Source of the DNA: Trichormus sp. NMC-1
GTDB taxonomy: Bacteria; Cyanobacteriota; Cyanobacteriia; Cyanobacteriales; Nostocaceae
Assembly: GCF_001858025.1 (NCBI RefSeq)
Contig: NZ_LZQD01000001.1
Coordinates: 1,259,583-1,323,582 of the forward strand
Reading direction: 5' to 3'
DNA: 64,000 bases
Positions 1 through 8,889 of the stretch are shown in pieces (within the stretch, counting starts at the first letter, position 1; every line of letters starts with the position of its first letter). The translations under genes were made by a program, and so were the position numbers. The notes under the pieces are model-generated. The model saw nothing but the letters and a program-made list of their open reading frames with translations, made no database searches and was not told the origin of the DNA.

Positions 1-302
1 CAGCCGCCACAGCGAGTCTTGATGCTCCGTTGCAACATTGGCAAGATGGTAGTAACATCCTCGCCAGAGATTGGATTGCAGAACTATACCAAAAAGTTTG
101 GGGAATAGCTAAACAACAAGGCTTCGGCTGTTTCCTTTCCCCCTTGCAAAAAATCCTCCGCGAAGGCAATGAAGCCCAACAGTGGTTACAGTTACACAAA
201 GTCGGTGTAGACTCTCAACAAGTCATTACCCAAGCAATTATTGCCACCCAAGAACGGGAACTGGAACTAGAAAACAAGTTGTGTTCTTCTCTATTGGCTT
301 AA
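1..302 (+). CDS. gshA: Glutamate-cysteine ligase, cyanobacterial type (C-terminal fragment)
   Basis: The reading frame is open from the window edge to a TAA at 300-302, so only about the last 99 residues are present. The residues HWQDG, ILARDWIAELYQ and LQKILREGNEAQQWL match the end of the cyanobacterial glutamate-cysteine ligase as I remember it. This enzyme makes gamma-glutamylcysteine, the first step of glutathione synthesis, in the cytosol. The apparent TTG start at 30 is only an internal leucine codon, because homologous residues (SLDAPL) continue upstream of it. The gene is followed by heptamer repeats. The family call is fairly sure, but the catalytic domain lies outside the window. 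Confidence 0.85.
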   Translation, partial: AATASLDAPLQHWQDGSNILARDWIAELYQKVWGIAKQQGFGCFLSPLQKILREGNEAQQWLQLHKVGVDSQQVITQAIIATQERELELENKLCSSLLA

Positions 303-307
303 TTTCT

Positions 308-441
308 CAGGGAACAGGGAACAGGGAACAGGGAACAGGGAACAGGGAACAAGAAAAAGATTAAATATTCTTTCCCATCTCCGCGTCTCCGCGTCTCCCC
401 ATCTCCGCGTCTCCCCATCACCCCATCACCCCATCACCCCA
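308..441. repeat. STRR heptamer repeats (GGGAACA, then CCGCGTCTCC/CCCCATCA)
   Basis: About six tandem copies of GGGAACA (308-352) are followed by a pyrimidine-rich stretch built from units such as TCCGCGTC and CCCCATCA. Such short tandemly repeated repetitive sequences are typical of Nostoc-type genomes. No protein is supported here, although a 60-codon open frame runs through the first part. Confidence 0.85.
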
Positions 442-587
442 ATCCCCATTTTCTTCGTTTTAAAAATTTAATCCCTGGTGATTTTTTCTGGGCTATTAAC
501 AAAACCTATCGGTTATCTATCTCTATCTATCGGTAGATTTTCTAGCTACGCTACAGTATTCTATAGAATTATTAACTTTTCGTGACC

Positions 588-1049
588 ATGCCTCAGGTAG
601 TTCTAGTTAACCCACAAATTCCTCCCAATACAGGCAATATTGCCCGTACTTGCGCCGCTACAGGCACAGAGTTACATTTAGTAGGACCCTTAGGATTTGA
701 AATTAGCGATCGCTACCTCAAAAGAGCCGGTTTAGATTACTGGCCTTATGTCAAACTCCACTATCATGAATCCCTAGAAGCATTCCAAATCATCCATCAC
801 CAGCGTGGAGGCAGATTGTTAGGTTTTAGCGTTCGTGGCAGCGTTAACTATACCCAGTTCCAATTTCAAGCCGATGATTGGCTGCTATTTGGTAGTGAAA
901 CCCAAGGCTTACCACCACTTGTTCTCTCAACCTGTGACTCCATTCTCCACATTCCCATGACTGAACCTGGAGTTCGTAGTTTGAATTTATCCGTAAGTGT
1001 AGCAATCAGTTTGTTTGAATCCCGCCGTCAGTTAGGCTATTTACAATAA
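588..1049 (+). CDS. trmL: tRNA (cytidine(34)-2'-O)-methyltransferase TrmL
   Basis: A SPOUT-fold methyltransferase that methylates the ribose at the wobble position of certain tRNA-Leu isoacceptors, using S-adenosylmethionine. The N-terminus (VLVNPQIPPNTGNIARTC) is the family signature. The C-terminal knot region reads MTEPGVRSLNLSVSVAI, where the AdoMet site is formed. At 153 residues the protein has the usual YibK/TrmL length of about 155. I prefer ATG at 588 to the GTG two codons earlier because family members begin with M-P-x-V-V-L. It stands alone between STRR sequence and a long leader. Confidence 0.93.
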   Translation: MPQVVLVNPQIPPNTGNIARTCAATGTELHLVGPLGFEISDRYLKRAGLDYWPYVKLHYHESLEAFQIIHHQRGGRLLGFSVRGSVNYTQFQFQADDWLLFGSETQGLPPLVLSTCDSILHIPMTEPGVRSLNLSVSVAISLFESRRQLGYLQ

Positions 1050-1813
1050 TTAATACTTTTTTAAGTATAAAAACGGTTTTATTCCCCAAGCCAAAAGTGC
1101 TTAAAAGTAATACAGTGCGTGAATTTACTTAAAATTCTTGTTACTTAAACTAAAATTTCTACAACCTATCAACTTATATAAAAAAATGCCATTGAGTTTG
1201 GCATGGCTAATATAAGAAATTTGTATATTAGCTTTGAGTCTTTACCAATTGTCAATGATAGATTTTAGTAAATTAAGATTATTTCTATATGAGAGATAAA
1301 ATCGTCAAAAACCTTGACTGGAGAGAATCTTGGCTATTTGTATCCGGTGACACAATCATCTGATTCCTATCTGAGTGCGAATTTGTACGGTTGTTTTTTA
1401 GGGAATAAACGACGTAAAGTCTCGTGTTGATAAGACTGATTGGATAAAAAAATCTAGAAAATATCTACAGCAGGATAATCGTCTTTCCAGAAATCACCGC
1501 AGAACAACCCCTAACAGCGCTCGTGGACTCAGCAAATATCATATTTGTCTAGTCCCCGCTTTAAGAGCAAAATCAGCAAGATAACTGTCAAGAACGAACA
1601 TTTCTGGTTTTATGAGGAGTGGTAACAAACAAATCAGCACACAAATTTTAAGGTTTACTAACAAGTATGAACTTGTCTAAATCAGAGAAGCAGGTTAATC
1701 TTGCCTAAGTATCTCTGATGAATGTGATCTTGATATATCGTTTGATGTGATCTCAATCATTGATTAATATCCAACTTGAAAAATCAAGGTCAGTTAAGCG
1801 AAGCGTGATCATT
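1050..1813 (+). other. Long gene-free leader upstream of the M23 peptidase gene
   Basis: About 760 bases without a credible gene. A hairpin is visible at 1525-1555 (GGACT pairs with AGTCC, inner CAAAT with ATTTG). The segment 1500-1600 is richer in G+C than its flanks, which would suit a structured 5' untranslated RNA. I compared it with the c-di-AMP (ydaO) riboswitch consensus known to precede cell-wall hydrolase genes. The diagnostic GGGGUGAAU and GGUAGGGCU blocks are absent, so no riboswitch is called. Confidence 0.4.
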
Positions 1814-1819
1814 AGGAGG
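1814..1819 (+). promoter_or_regulatory. Strong Shine-Dalgarno that fixes the peptidase start at TTG 1826
   Basis: A perfect AGGAGG lies six bases before TTG at 1826. The same frame is open back to a TTG at 1760, but only the 1826 codon has a ribosome-binding site. The protein therefore should begin MKRALKKR. Confidence 0.75.
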
Positions 1820-1825
1820 TCGTCT

Positions 1826-4210
1826 TTGAAACGAGCATTGAAAAAGAGAGTAAAGGCTGTGTTGAACAATACCCCTAACAGTGATGATGCCCCGGTAGGG
1901 CATTTAAATGAGGTTAACCCCAAACAAACCCGCCGGACGCGAACCCAAGCCGCTATGATTGGCTTGGCAATCTCAATGGGCGCAACCAGCCTTTTGGTGA
2001 CTCGACAAAGCGATCAAGCCCAAGCCGCGGCTCCTGTTGGCAGTCAAAAAGCAGCCTCAACGATTCCGGCTGCTTCTGGGGCTGAGGTAAAGTTTGTAGC
2101 CACAAAGCTGGAGTCCCAAGCCGTCTCATCAGCGAGCGTGCCTGAAAATCCTGTCATCGTGGAACCAACAGCAGTTTCGCAAGTGCCTGGGCTTGAAGCT
2201 AAATGGCCAATTGCAGTCAAAGAAATGGCTGTCAAAATTCCGGTCTCAGAAACTGAAAAAAATGCTATCTACTTACAACCACAAATAGCATCGGAATTGA
2301 GAAATAACTCAGTTCAATCCACATTACCAACAGCTAATCAGCTACCTGAGACAACACAACAATTTTCTCCCAATCAAATTGTTGTTGGCAGTCAACCTAC
2401 AGCCGTAACTGTAGAAACAGCAAGCACAATCAGCAATGATGTGAATGTCCAACTGAAAGCGCAGCAAGAGTTCGCTCTCAATCGCTTACAGGAAAAATCG
2501 AACCGTTTAAGAAATAGTCTGGCGGAGTTGCGGTCTGAGGAGACCAACAATTTATCAAAATCTGGTATTGAACAGGCACAGCCAACAAAAGTAGCTGATC
2601 AAACGGTAGCAGTACAGTCACAAGATTTGACTAACCCCAGCCAAGTCAGCCTGGTATCCAGGCTCAAACAGGACAAAGATACAAGTGAGCCAGTGCAGAA
2701 GGTCATGACACCTGCACCTGCCGCACCTACAGTTGTTGCTCAATTACCTCTCTTCACCTACGAGGTTAAACCAGGAGATACATTAGCCGAAATCGCTACC
2801 AATTACGGTACTTCAGTCTCAGAACTAATCAAAGCTAATAATCTCAACGATCCCAATGAACTGCAAATCAGTCAAAAACTGATTATTCCTGCTGTTAGCG
2901 GGGAGCGTAGCCGTTTCAACCAGCCTACTGTAGCAATTCAGCCTAATTTTGTCCAGCCTAGCAGTATGCCCACAGTTGCTAGTTCTCCTGTGAGTAAGCC
3001 TAAATTAGATACCAATCTTACTGTAGGTTCACAATCACCAGTATTTGCAAACAAGAACAGCGTTGCTATTCCCATTCCCGTAGTTGAGGATAATCAGCTT
3101 CAGGCAAACACCCCTGCAATTACCAACAGTATTACCATCCCCGTGCCAGCGGCTAGGGAGAATCAGCTTCAAATTCAAACTCCAGAGACTGACCCTACTC
3201 CTTCTACATCTTATGGTATCGGTGGTGATATTCCCATAGGCAATCGTGTTACGAGAACTCAAACAGGGCAAAAACCATCCCAAAAGGTAGCTAGGGCTAA
3301 AGGTAATGAGCGTCTCACCAGTTTACAAGCCGAAATAGAGAGACTACGCGAAAAATACCGCGCTCAACAATCTGGTAGATCTCAAGAGTCTAGTGTAATT
3401 GTGCCAACAGTCAGGGAAACTGATAATACAGCCCGCTCGATTGCTGTGCAGAGAACCAAGAATTTCGCCACTGAATCCGTTAATTCCCAACGAAATTCCG
3501 TGGCGATTCCTGTACCTCAACCGATATTACCGAGTTACAGCGAAAAACCTGTTAAGCCTCTATTCCGTGCTACTCGTCCCACTAACGAGCCAATTAACCC
3601 GGAATTTCTGAAAAATCAAACAGCAGCCCCAGCATATTCCCATCGCAATTCCGCTGGTATTAGGTTAACAGTCCCCCCCGCAGGTGTTACTGCTACTGAC
3701 TCTTTAGGTAAATTGCGAGGAACTCGCGTGTCTCCCGCCTTGCCACCTTTGGCATCTGTGGATATATACTTACCTAGATCTGTTGATCCAAATACTAATC
3801 CCCCATCTACTTCTTCCTCATCTTATATCTGGCCAGCCAAGGGCGTTCTTACCTCTGGTTATGGCTGGCGCTGGGGTAGAATGCACAGGGGTATTGATAT
3901 TGCTAACGGCGTTGGTACACCAATCTACGCATCTGCTCCTGGTGTAGTGGAAAAAGCCGGGTGGAATAACGGTGGTTTTGGCATTTTAGTTGAAATCCGC
4001 CATCATGATGGCAGCATGACCCGCTATGCTCACAACAGCCGAGTTTTAGTACAAGTAGGTCAAGAAGTGGAACAAGGACAGACAATTGCTGCTATGGGTA
4101 GCACTGGCTTTAGCACTGGTCCCCACACCCATTTTGAAGTTCATCCAGCAGGTAAAGGAGCAGTTAACCCCATTGCTTTCCTGCCATCACGGACACAGGC
4201 ACGCCTGTAA
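1826..4210 (+). CDS. LysM and M23 (LytM/NlpD-like) peptidoglycan endopeptidase, membrane anchored
   Basis: A 794-residue envelope protein. A basic N-terminus precedes one hydrophobic segment (about residues 42-58, then an AQAAAP stretch). A long Ala/Pro/Thr/Gln-rich region follows, with a LysM domain (about 310-355, FTYEVKPGDTLAEIA) that binds peptidoglycan. The C-terminal M23 domain spans about 668-790. It has the zinc and catalytic signatures MHRGIDIANG (H-x3-D) and GPHTHFEVH (H-x-H), so it should be an active zinc endopeptidase rather than a degenerate activator. Such proteins cut cross-links during septation or remodelling of the wall. The TTG start is set by the AGGAGG at 1814. A terminator hairpin follows at 4266. 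Confidence 0.92.
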   Translation: MKRALKKRVKAVLNNTPNSDDAPVGHLNEVNPKQTRRTRTQAAMIGLAISMGATSLLVTRQSDQAQAAAPVGSQKAASTIPAASGAEVKFVATKLESQAVSSASVPENPVIVEPTAVSQVPGLEAKWPIAVKEMAVKIPVSETEKNAIYLQPQIASELRNNSVQSTLPTANQLPETTQQFSPNQIVVGSQPTAVTVETASTISNDVNVQLKAQQEFALNRLQEKSNRLRNSLAELRSEETNNLSKSGIEQAQPTKVADQTVAVQSQDLTNPSQVSLVSRLKQDKDTSEPVQKVMTPAPAAPTVVAQLPLFTYEVKPGDTLAEIATNYGTSVSELIKANNLNDPNELQISQKLIIPAVSGERSRFNQPTVAIQPNFVQPSSMPTVASSPVSKPKLDTNLTVGSQSPVFANKNSVAIPIPVVEDNQLQANTPAITNSITIPVPAARENQLQIQTPETDPTPSTSYGIGGDIPIGNRVTRTQTGQKPSQKVARAKGNERLTSLQAEIERLREKYRAQQSGRSQESSVIVPTVRETDNTARSIAVQRTKNFATESVNSQRNSVAIPVPQPILPSYSEKPVKPLFRATRPTNEPINPEFLKNQTAAPAYSHRNSAGIRLTVPPAGVTATDSLGKLRGTRVSPALPPLASVDIYLPRSVDPNTNPPSTSSSSYIWPAKGVLTSGYGWRWGRMHRGIDIANGVGTPIYASAPGVVEKAGWNNGGFGILVEIRHHDGSMTRYAHNSRVLVQVGQEVEQGQTIAAMGSTGFSTGPHTHFEVHPAGKGAVNPIAFLPSRTQARL

Positions 4211-4265
4211 ATACTTTTCTGTCTGTTAACTCAGTAATTGCCTTGAGTAATTGCCTTGTTTGTTG

Positions 4266-4293
4266 GAGGGAGTTTGACTCCCTCTTTTATTTT
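4266..4293 (+). terminator. Rho-independent terminator of the M23 peptidase gene
   Basis: The stem GAGGGAG (4266-4272) pairs with CTCCCTC (4278-4284) around a five-base loop and is followed by TTTTATTTT. It lies 55 bases after the stop codon. Confidence 0.9.
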
Positions 4294-4368
4294 GGAAAAA
4301 AAATTTGTTTTGGGAATTGCGATCGCTAAATTTGTATGCTATCTTAATAGAAGTTGATAAAAAAACAC

Positions 4369-4442
4369 GGCTCAGTAGCTCAGTTGGTTAGAGTACGGGA
4401 CTCATAAGCCTGGGGTCGTCAGTTCAAATCTGACCTGAGCCA
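4369..4442 (+). tRNA. trnM: tRNA-Met (CAU), elongator type
   Basis: Full cloverleaf: acceptor GGCTCAG pairs with CTGAGCC, D-arm GCTC/GAGT, anticodon loop CTCATAA with anticodon CAT, T-arm GTCAG-TTCAAAT-CTGAC and discriminator A at 4442. CCA is not encoded. The body resembles the elongator tRNA-Met of bacteria, and the D-stem and acceptor do not look like initiator tRNA. The last base pair before the anticodon loop is an A-G mismatch (31-39), and a G-U occurs at 28-42. A minor tRNA-Ile2 (lysidine-modified CAU) cannot be fully excluded from sequence alone. Confidence 0.9.
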
Positions 4443-4684
4443 TTTAACACATATAATATTTGTCAGCATAGCAGCCGATGGTCAAACTTTCAGGACTATA
4501 CGGCTTTTGCATTAAATATCTTACTTTTACAATTCGGCTAAATATTCGACAGGGCGATGTTCCTCCAAAAAAGTTTGAAAAAAGGTTGTTATCAACAGGC
4601 TTAATTGATTGTTGATACCTACGGTAATCTACAGGAACAGACTCTTATTAGACCCCAACTGTAGCCAGCCCAGGTGAACACAAG

Positions 4685-4897
4685 CTACTTTTTTTCTTCT
4701 GTTTCTCGCAGTTGTTTCTCTGTCCGTGCGTAGGGGTTTGTCTTCGGTCTCCAAGAAGGAAACAAGCCAATAAAAAATTTGTTCATGGCTAGGCGCGTAT
4801 GAGTGCTGGCTTGCCCTAATGAACCAGGAAACACTTTATCTCCTCCTGCCACAAACAGCAAACAGCCAATGAGTATCAAAGGCATATAGCGTTTCAT
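4685..4897 (-). CDS. Small conserved-looking membrane or secreted protein
   Basis: A 70-residue product with an N-terminal hydrophobic segment (MKRYMPLILIGCLLFVAGG) that could be a signal anchor or, through the Cys at position 12, a lipoprotein signal. A polar, basic tail follows (SWRPKTNPYARTEKQ). The ATG at 4897 has a GAGG about ten bases upstream. I do not recognise a characterised family, although composition and length look like a genuine small cyanobacterial protein. It points away from the tRNA gene and precedes a MITE. Function unknown. Confidence 0.65.
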   Translation of the reverse strand: MKRYMPLILIGCLLFVAGGDKVFPGSLGQASTHTRLAMNKFFIGLFPSWRPKTNPYARTEKQLRETEEKK

Positions 4898-5055
4898 CTT
4901 TAAATTCCCTCATGCGAAAGCTTTCTAAAAGCTAACAACCGATACTCTTTTACTTATTTTAATAATATAAAATAATAAGTTACTCGTCAATATTCAGTAT
5001 GGTAACGAAATACTCGCAAATGCTAATTGATATAGATATTTTTAATTATACAAAA

Positions 5056-5247
5056 TTAGGACTTACGCACTATACAAATTAGACATCATCTGTATTAACG
5101 GGAATTAGTTATTTCCGGCATATTAGTAGGGTGCGTCAGATGGCAAAATTTTGTTAACTGTGGGCAAATTATCCGGTCTGACGCACCAGAGAAGAGATAA
5201 AATCCATAATTCATATTTGATCAACTTTGTCAATGCGTAAGTCCTAA
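5056..5247. mobile_element. MITE with 14-bp terminal inverted repeats
   Basis: A 192-bp element bounded by perfect inverted repeats TTAGGACTTACGCA (5056-5069) and TGCGTAAGTCCTAA (5234-5247). Inside is a second perfect inverted pair, GGTGCGTCAGA (5130-5140) and TCTGACGCACC (5177-5187). It has no coding capacity and presumably moved with a transposase encoded elsewhere. A clear target duplication was not found. The rest of the 4898-5338 spacer is AT-rich with no other feature. Confidence 0.8.
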
Positions 5248-5338
5248 AAATATACATTTTAGATTTTAGCTACCTAGGAACAGCAAAATTTGTTTGATGA
5301 TCACTAAAGTACCAGAAAATGCTGCCTAGTATTTCTAC

Positions 5339-8300
5339 TTACTGACTCATGGGAATTTCAATCCAAAACTCAGAACCATTCCCAGGTTCAGAAGAACACT
5401 TAATTTGACCACCGTGTTTTTCTACAATAATTTGATAGCTGACAGATAATCCTAAACCAGTACCTTGTCCAGGCTCCTTAGTAGTAAAGAAAGGCTCAAA
5501 AATGCGCGATTCCATACCTTTAGGAATGCCACAACCATTATCAGCAATACGAATCACAACAGAATTTTTATTTGTCACTTCAGTAGAAATCCAAATTTGA
5601 GGATTGTCAGTTAATTTTCCCGATGCTAATGATTGTTCTATTCCCCAAATAGCGTTATTAATAACATTCATAAACACTTGATTCATCTGGGCTGCATAGC
5701 AGAATACCGGAGGCAAATTATCATATTTCTTAACTACCTCAATAGCTGCAAAATTAGTCTGTGGTTGCAGACGATTTTGTAAAATTAAAAGCGTGCTATC
5801 GATGCCTTCATGCAAATTAATTGGTTTCTTTTCAGCTTCATCAAGGCGAGAAAAAGTTCGTAAAGAAAGTACTAATTGACGAATACGATCTGCTCCGCTC
5901 ATCATGGAACTGAGAATTTTAGGCAAATCATCAGCGATAAAATCTAAATCTACATCTGCTACTTGGTTTTGAATTTCTTCTATAGGCTGAGGATAGTTTT
6001 TCTGATAAAGGCGCAGCAATGTTAATAAATCTTCGGTGTGGTTATTAACGTAGGGTATATTACCGTAAATAAAACTAATTGGGTTATTAATTTCATGCGC
6101 GACTCCAGCAACTAACTGCCCTAAGCCAGCCATTTTTTCACTCTGAATTAACTGACTCTGAGTTTGCTGTAATTCCTTGAGAGTTTGGGTAATTTCTTCT
6201 TTTTGACGTTGTGTCCGTTCGAGTAATTCAGCTTGCTGGAGTCCTACTCCCAATTGAGAGCCAATTTGCACCAGCAAATCTACTTCATCTTCTTGCCAAT
6301 CACGAGGTTCAGTATTTTGATAAGCTGCCAATAATCCCCAGAGTTGCTCTCCCTGAAAAATTGGCACAATCATATATGCTCTCGCTTCTTTAGGTGTAAT
6401 TAGGGCAAGATGACGGTTAAAATCAGTTATGTTAGAGGTATCTTTAACGACAATAATTTTACCATTAGCATATTCTCCTCCTTGGTTTTTTTGGAGAAAA
6501 TCATCGGTAATTACAGGCACAAGTTGCCAGATTGGTGTCCAACCATAAGCTAAGGATTCCGCTACAAATTCGCCACTTCCATCAGGCTGAAAGCGGTAAA
6601 TTGTCACTCTGTCAACTTCTAATAGCCGTAGGACTTCTTGAGTACTAGTAGCAAAAATAGTATTCAGATCAAGAGATTGACGAATTTTCTCCACTGTTGC
6701 CGCTAAAGCTTTTTCCCTTTCTGCCGCTTTCCGTTCGCGTTCGGCAGCTTTAGCCAATTTTTCGGCTTGAATTTGCACTTGTTGTAAAGACTCAGCTTGC
6801 TGTAATGCTACACCTAATTGCACACCAACTTGTGCCAGCAAATTAATTTCTTCATCTTGCCAATAACGGGGTTGAGAGTTTTGATAAGCTACTAATAATC
6901 CCCACAACTTTTCACCTTGGGAAATAGGAACAAAAACTTCATTTCGCGCATACTTTCCGGCTTGTGTTCCTTGTAAAACAACACCTTCATTCACCGGTTG
7001 AGGCTTAATGATTGGTGTCCAGTCATCTAAAATGGAATCAGCTACAAATTCCCCACTCCAATCAGGATAAAAGCGATAAATTGCCACTCTTTCTACTTCT
7101 AATAGTCCTCTAACTTCTTGAGTAGTGGTTTTAAAGATGGTGTCAATATCCAGAGACTGACGAATTTTATCAACAGTATTCACTAATGCTCTTTGCCGTT
7201 CTGCTGCTTTGCTAATTTCTGCGGCTTGTTTTTGCATTTTCTGCAAATATTCGGCTTGCTGCAAAGCTACACCCAATTGTGAACTAACTTGGGTGAGTAA
7301 GTAGACTTCATCTTCTTGCCAATCGCGGGTTCCTGTGTTTTGATAAACTGCCAACAAACCCCAAATTTTATGATTATAAAGAATAGCAACAATTATATAA
7401 GCTCTTGCTTGATAACTTTCTAAAACTTTGATGTAACAATCGCTAAATCCGGCATTATAAATATCATTACAAACACGGTATACTTCACCTTTAGCAAAGC
7501 GACCACCTCCTGTATCTTGTAGGTAGGTATCGGTGAGAGGTTCCACTAATTCTTTTAATTTACATTCGCTGATGTTGTCACCTAACTCTGGTCGTTGTAA
7601 CTGTTCTTGCATGAGTGTAACCCAACCTTGAGTTACAGATTCAAACACGAATTCACCACTCCAATCAGGATTGAAGCGATAAATAGCGGCGCGATCGCTA
7701 TTCAGTAGTTGTCTAAGTTCTTCGGTGGTGGTGCGGAAAATGCTTTCTAAATCTAGGGACTGGCGAATTTTTTCGATAGTTCTAGCTATGGTTTTTTGCC
7801 ATTCTGCTGCTTTTTCTCTAGCTTTCGCTTGTGCAAGTTGAGCAGATTGTAGTTTCATTTGTTCTATGTAATCTGCTTGCTGTAAAGCAACTCCCAAATG
7901 TTCGGCAATTAATTGTACAAATTCAATTTCTGATGCTTCCCATTGTCGAGACCCACTACAATGATGAATACACAGCAATCCCCATAAATCCTTGCATTTA
8001 ATCAAGGGGACAGCTATATTTGCACGGACTTGAAATTTTTCCAACATCTGAAGATGGCAATCAGTGGTATTATCTTCACAAATGTCAAATATTGCCCTGA
8101 TTTTCTCTTCCTGAGAGATATCAGCAAAATTTACTGCAAAGCAGCAATCTCTGAGTTTGGTAGCTAATGCTGGAACCCATTCTGTTCCTACATCCTCGTA
8201 GATAAATTCCCCTTCCCATGCCGAGTTAGGATTAAACCGAAACACCCCTACCCGATCTGTATTGAGCAACTGACGTACTTCGGTAACTGTGATTTTAAAG

Positions 8301-8452
8301 ATAGTTTCTATATCTAGAGATTCACGAATGTGGGCTATTACTCTAGACAAAGCTTTTTGTTTTTCTCCTTGATCCAGGGAAAATTTCATATCTAGCTGAT
8401 ATTCTGTTTGGGAAGTTGGTTTTATCAGTTCCATGATCAAAAAATTCTCCAT
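5339..8452 (-). CDS. Multi-GAF sensor histidine kinase with a cyanobacteriochrome-like first GAF
   Basis: A soluble sensor kinase of 1,037 residues. Numbering below counts from the upstream TTG at 8461; subtract 3 for the ATG at 8452. GAF domains lie at about 45-195, 235-405, 435-555 and 595-745 and are joined by coiled coils. GAF1 carries DCCF (105-108) and CH (135-136), the DXCF and canonical cysteines of dual-Cys cyanobacteriochromes. GAF2 has Cys342 followed by Tyr. GAF3 lacks the region and GAF4 has Arg683-His684 there. A HisKA region follows (GVAHEINNP, His789), then an HATPase with N936 (NVINNA), IADNGCGIP and GTGLGLS. No receiver domain or membrane segment is present, so a separate response regulator is needed; none is adjacent. 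An alternative ATG at 8434 has GGAG 12 bases upstream. Confidence 0.92.
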   Translation of the reverse strand: MENFLIMELIKPTSQTEYQLDMKFSLDQGEKQKALSRVIAHIRESLDIETIFKITVTEVRQLLNTDRVGVFRFNPNSAWEGEFIYEDVGTEWVPALATKLRDCCFAVNFADISQEEKIRAIFDICEDNTTDCHLQMLEKFQVRANIAVPLIKCKDLWGLLCIHHCSGSRQWEASEIEFVQLIAEHLGVALQQADYIEQMKLQSAQLAQAKAREKAAEWQKTIARTIEKIRQSLDLESIFRTTTEELRQLLNSDRAAIYRFNPDWSGEFVFESVTQGWVTLMQEQLQRPELGDNISECKLKELVEPLTDTYLQDTGGGRFAKGEVYRVCNDIYNAGFSDCYIKVLESYQARAYIIVAILYNHKIWGLLAVYQNTGTRDWQEDEVYLLTQVSSQLGVALQQAEYLQKMQKQAAEISKAAERQRALVNTVDKIRQSLDIDTIFKTTTQEVRGLLEVERVAIYRFYPDWSGEFVADSILDDWTPIIKPQPVNEGVVLQGTQAGKYARNEVFVPISQGEKLWGLLVAYQNSQPRYWQDEEINLLAQVGVQLGVALQQAESLQQVQIQAEKLAKAAERERKAAEREKALAATVEKIRQSLDLNTIFATSTQEVLRLLEVDRVTIYRFQPDGSGEFVAESLAYGWTPIWQLVPVITDDFLQKNQGGEYANGKIIVVKDTSNITDFNRHLALITPKEARAYMIVPIFQGEQLWGLLAAYQNTEPRDWQEDEVDLLVQIGSQLGVGLQQAELLERTQRQKEEITQTLKELQQTQSQLIQSEKMAGLGQLVAGVAHEINNPISFIYGNIPYVNNHTEDLLTLLRLYQKNYPQPIEEIQNQVADVDLDFIADDLPKILSSMMSGADRIRQLVLSLRTFSRLDEAEKKPINLHEGIDSTLLILQNRLQPQTNFAAIEVVKKYDNLPPVFCYAAQMNQVFMNVINNAIWGIEQSLASGKLTDNPQIWISTEVTNKNSVVIRIADNGCGIPKGMESRIFEPFFTTKEPGQGTGLGLSVSYQIIVEKHGGQIKCSSEPGNGSEFWIEIPMSQ

Positions 8453-8889
8453 TTCCCACAAGATTCCTAATATAGTCCACTATCTTCTATCTTCTCTAAG
8501 GTAACAATAAATGTTGGTATCTGTTAACTGTATAAGTAACTTGGCACAATTAAATATAAAACCTCTCTCCAAACCTCTCCCCTACCAGGGGAGAGGCTTT
8601 GACTCCCCCTTCCCTAGTAGGGAAGGGGGCTGGGGGGTTAGGTTTATATTATATTTTTTAACGCCCACTTACTTACAAGTATTCGTGCAAAATAAATTGC
8701 ATATTTACATATTTAGGGGAGGGAATAGGGAATAGGGAACAGTAAAGGAATACAGAGATTTTTATTTTTTGGCAAAATGTATAATTAACTTGGCTGAAGT
8801 ACTTATATAGTATAGGGACACGATATGATCGCATCCCTACCGAAATATTTATGACAGCAGAAAACAGCGCTCTATAGGCTGCAATAGAA
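8453..8889. other. Gene-free spacer with paired palindromes and an STRR remnant
   Basis: This stretch holds the divergent upstream region of the kinase, two palindromes at 8574-8629 (separate entry), and GGGAATA/GGGAACA heptamers near 8717-8740. A 74-codon open frame over the palindromes is composed of repeat sequence and is not called as a gene. Confidence 0.6.
8574..8629. repeat. Two adjacent perfect palindromes of a common cyanobacterial repeat
   Basis: CCTCTCCCC (8574-8582) pairs with GGGGAGAGG (8588-8596). CCCCCTTCCCT (8605-8615) pairs with AGGGAAGGGGG (8619-8629). Both stems are perfect with loops of five and three bases. The unit is of the widely dispersed type seen between genes in Nostoc genomes. 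Confidence 0.8.

Noticed and set aside
308-441. Tandem repeats as a possible CRISPR array (also at 9709, 23597, 54340, 59238)
   Set aside because: Units are seven bases with no unique spacers of 30-40 bases.
1300-1760. c-di-AMP (ydaO) riboswitch upstream of the cell-wall hydrolase
   Set aside because: The conserved GGGGUGAAU and GGUAGGGCU blocks are not found.
8511-8735. A 74-codon open frame
   Set aside because: It is translated from two palindromes and a heptamer array; no ribosome-binding site.
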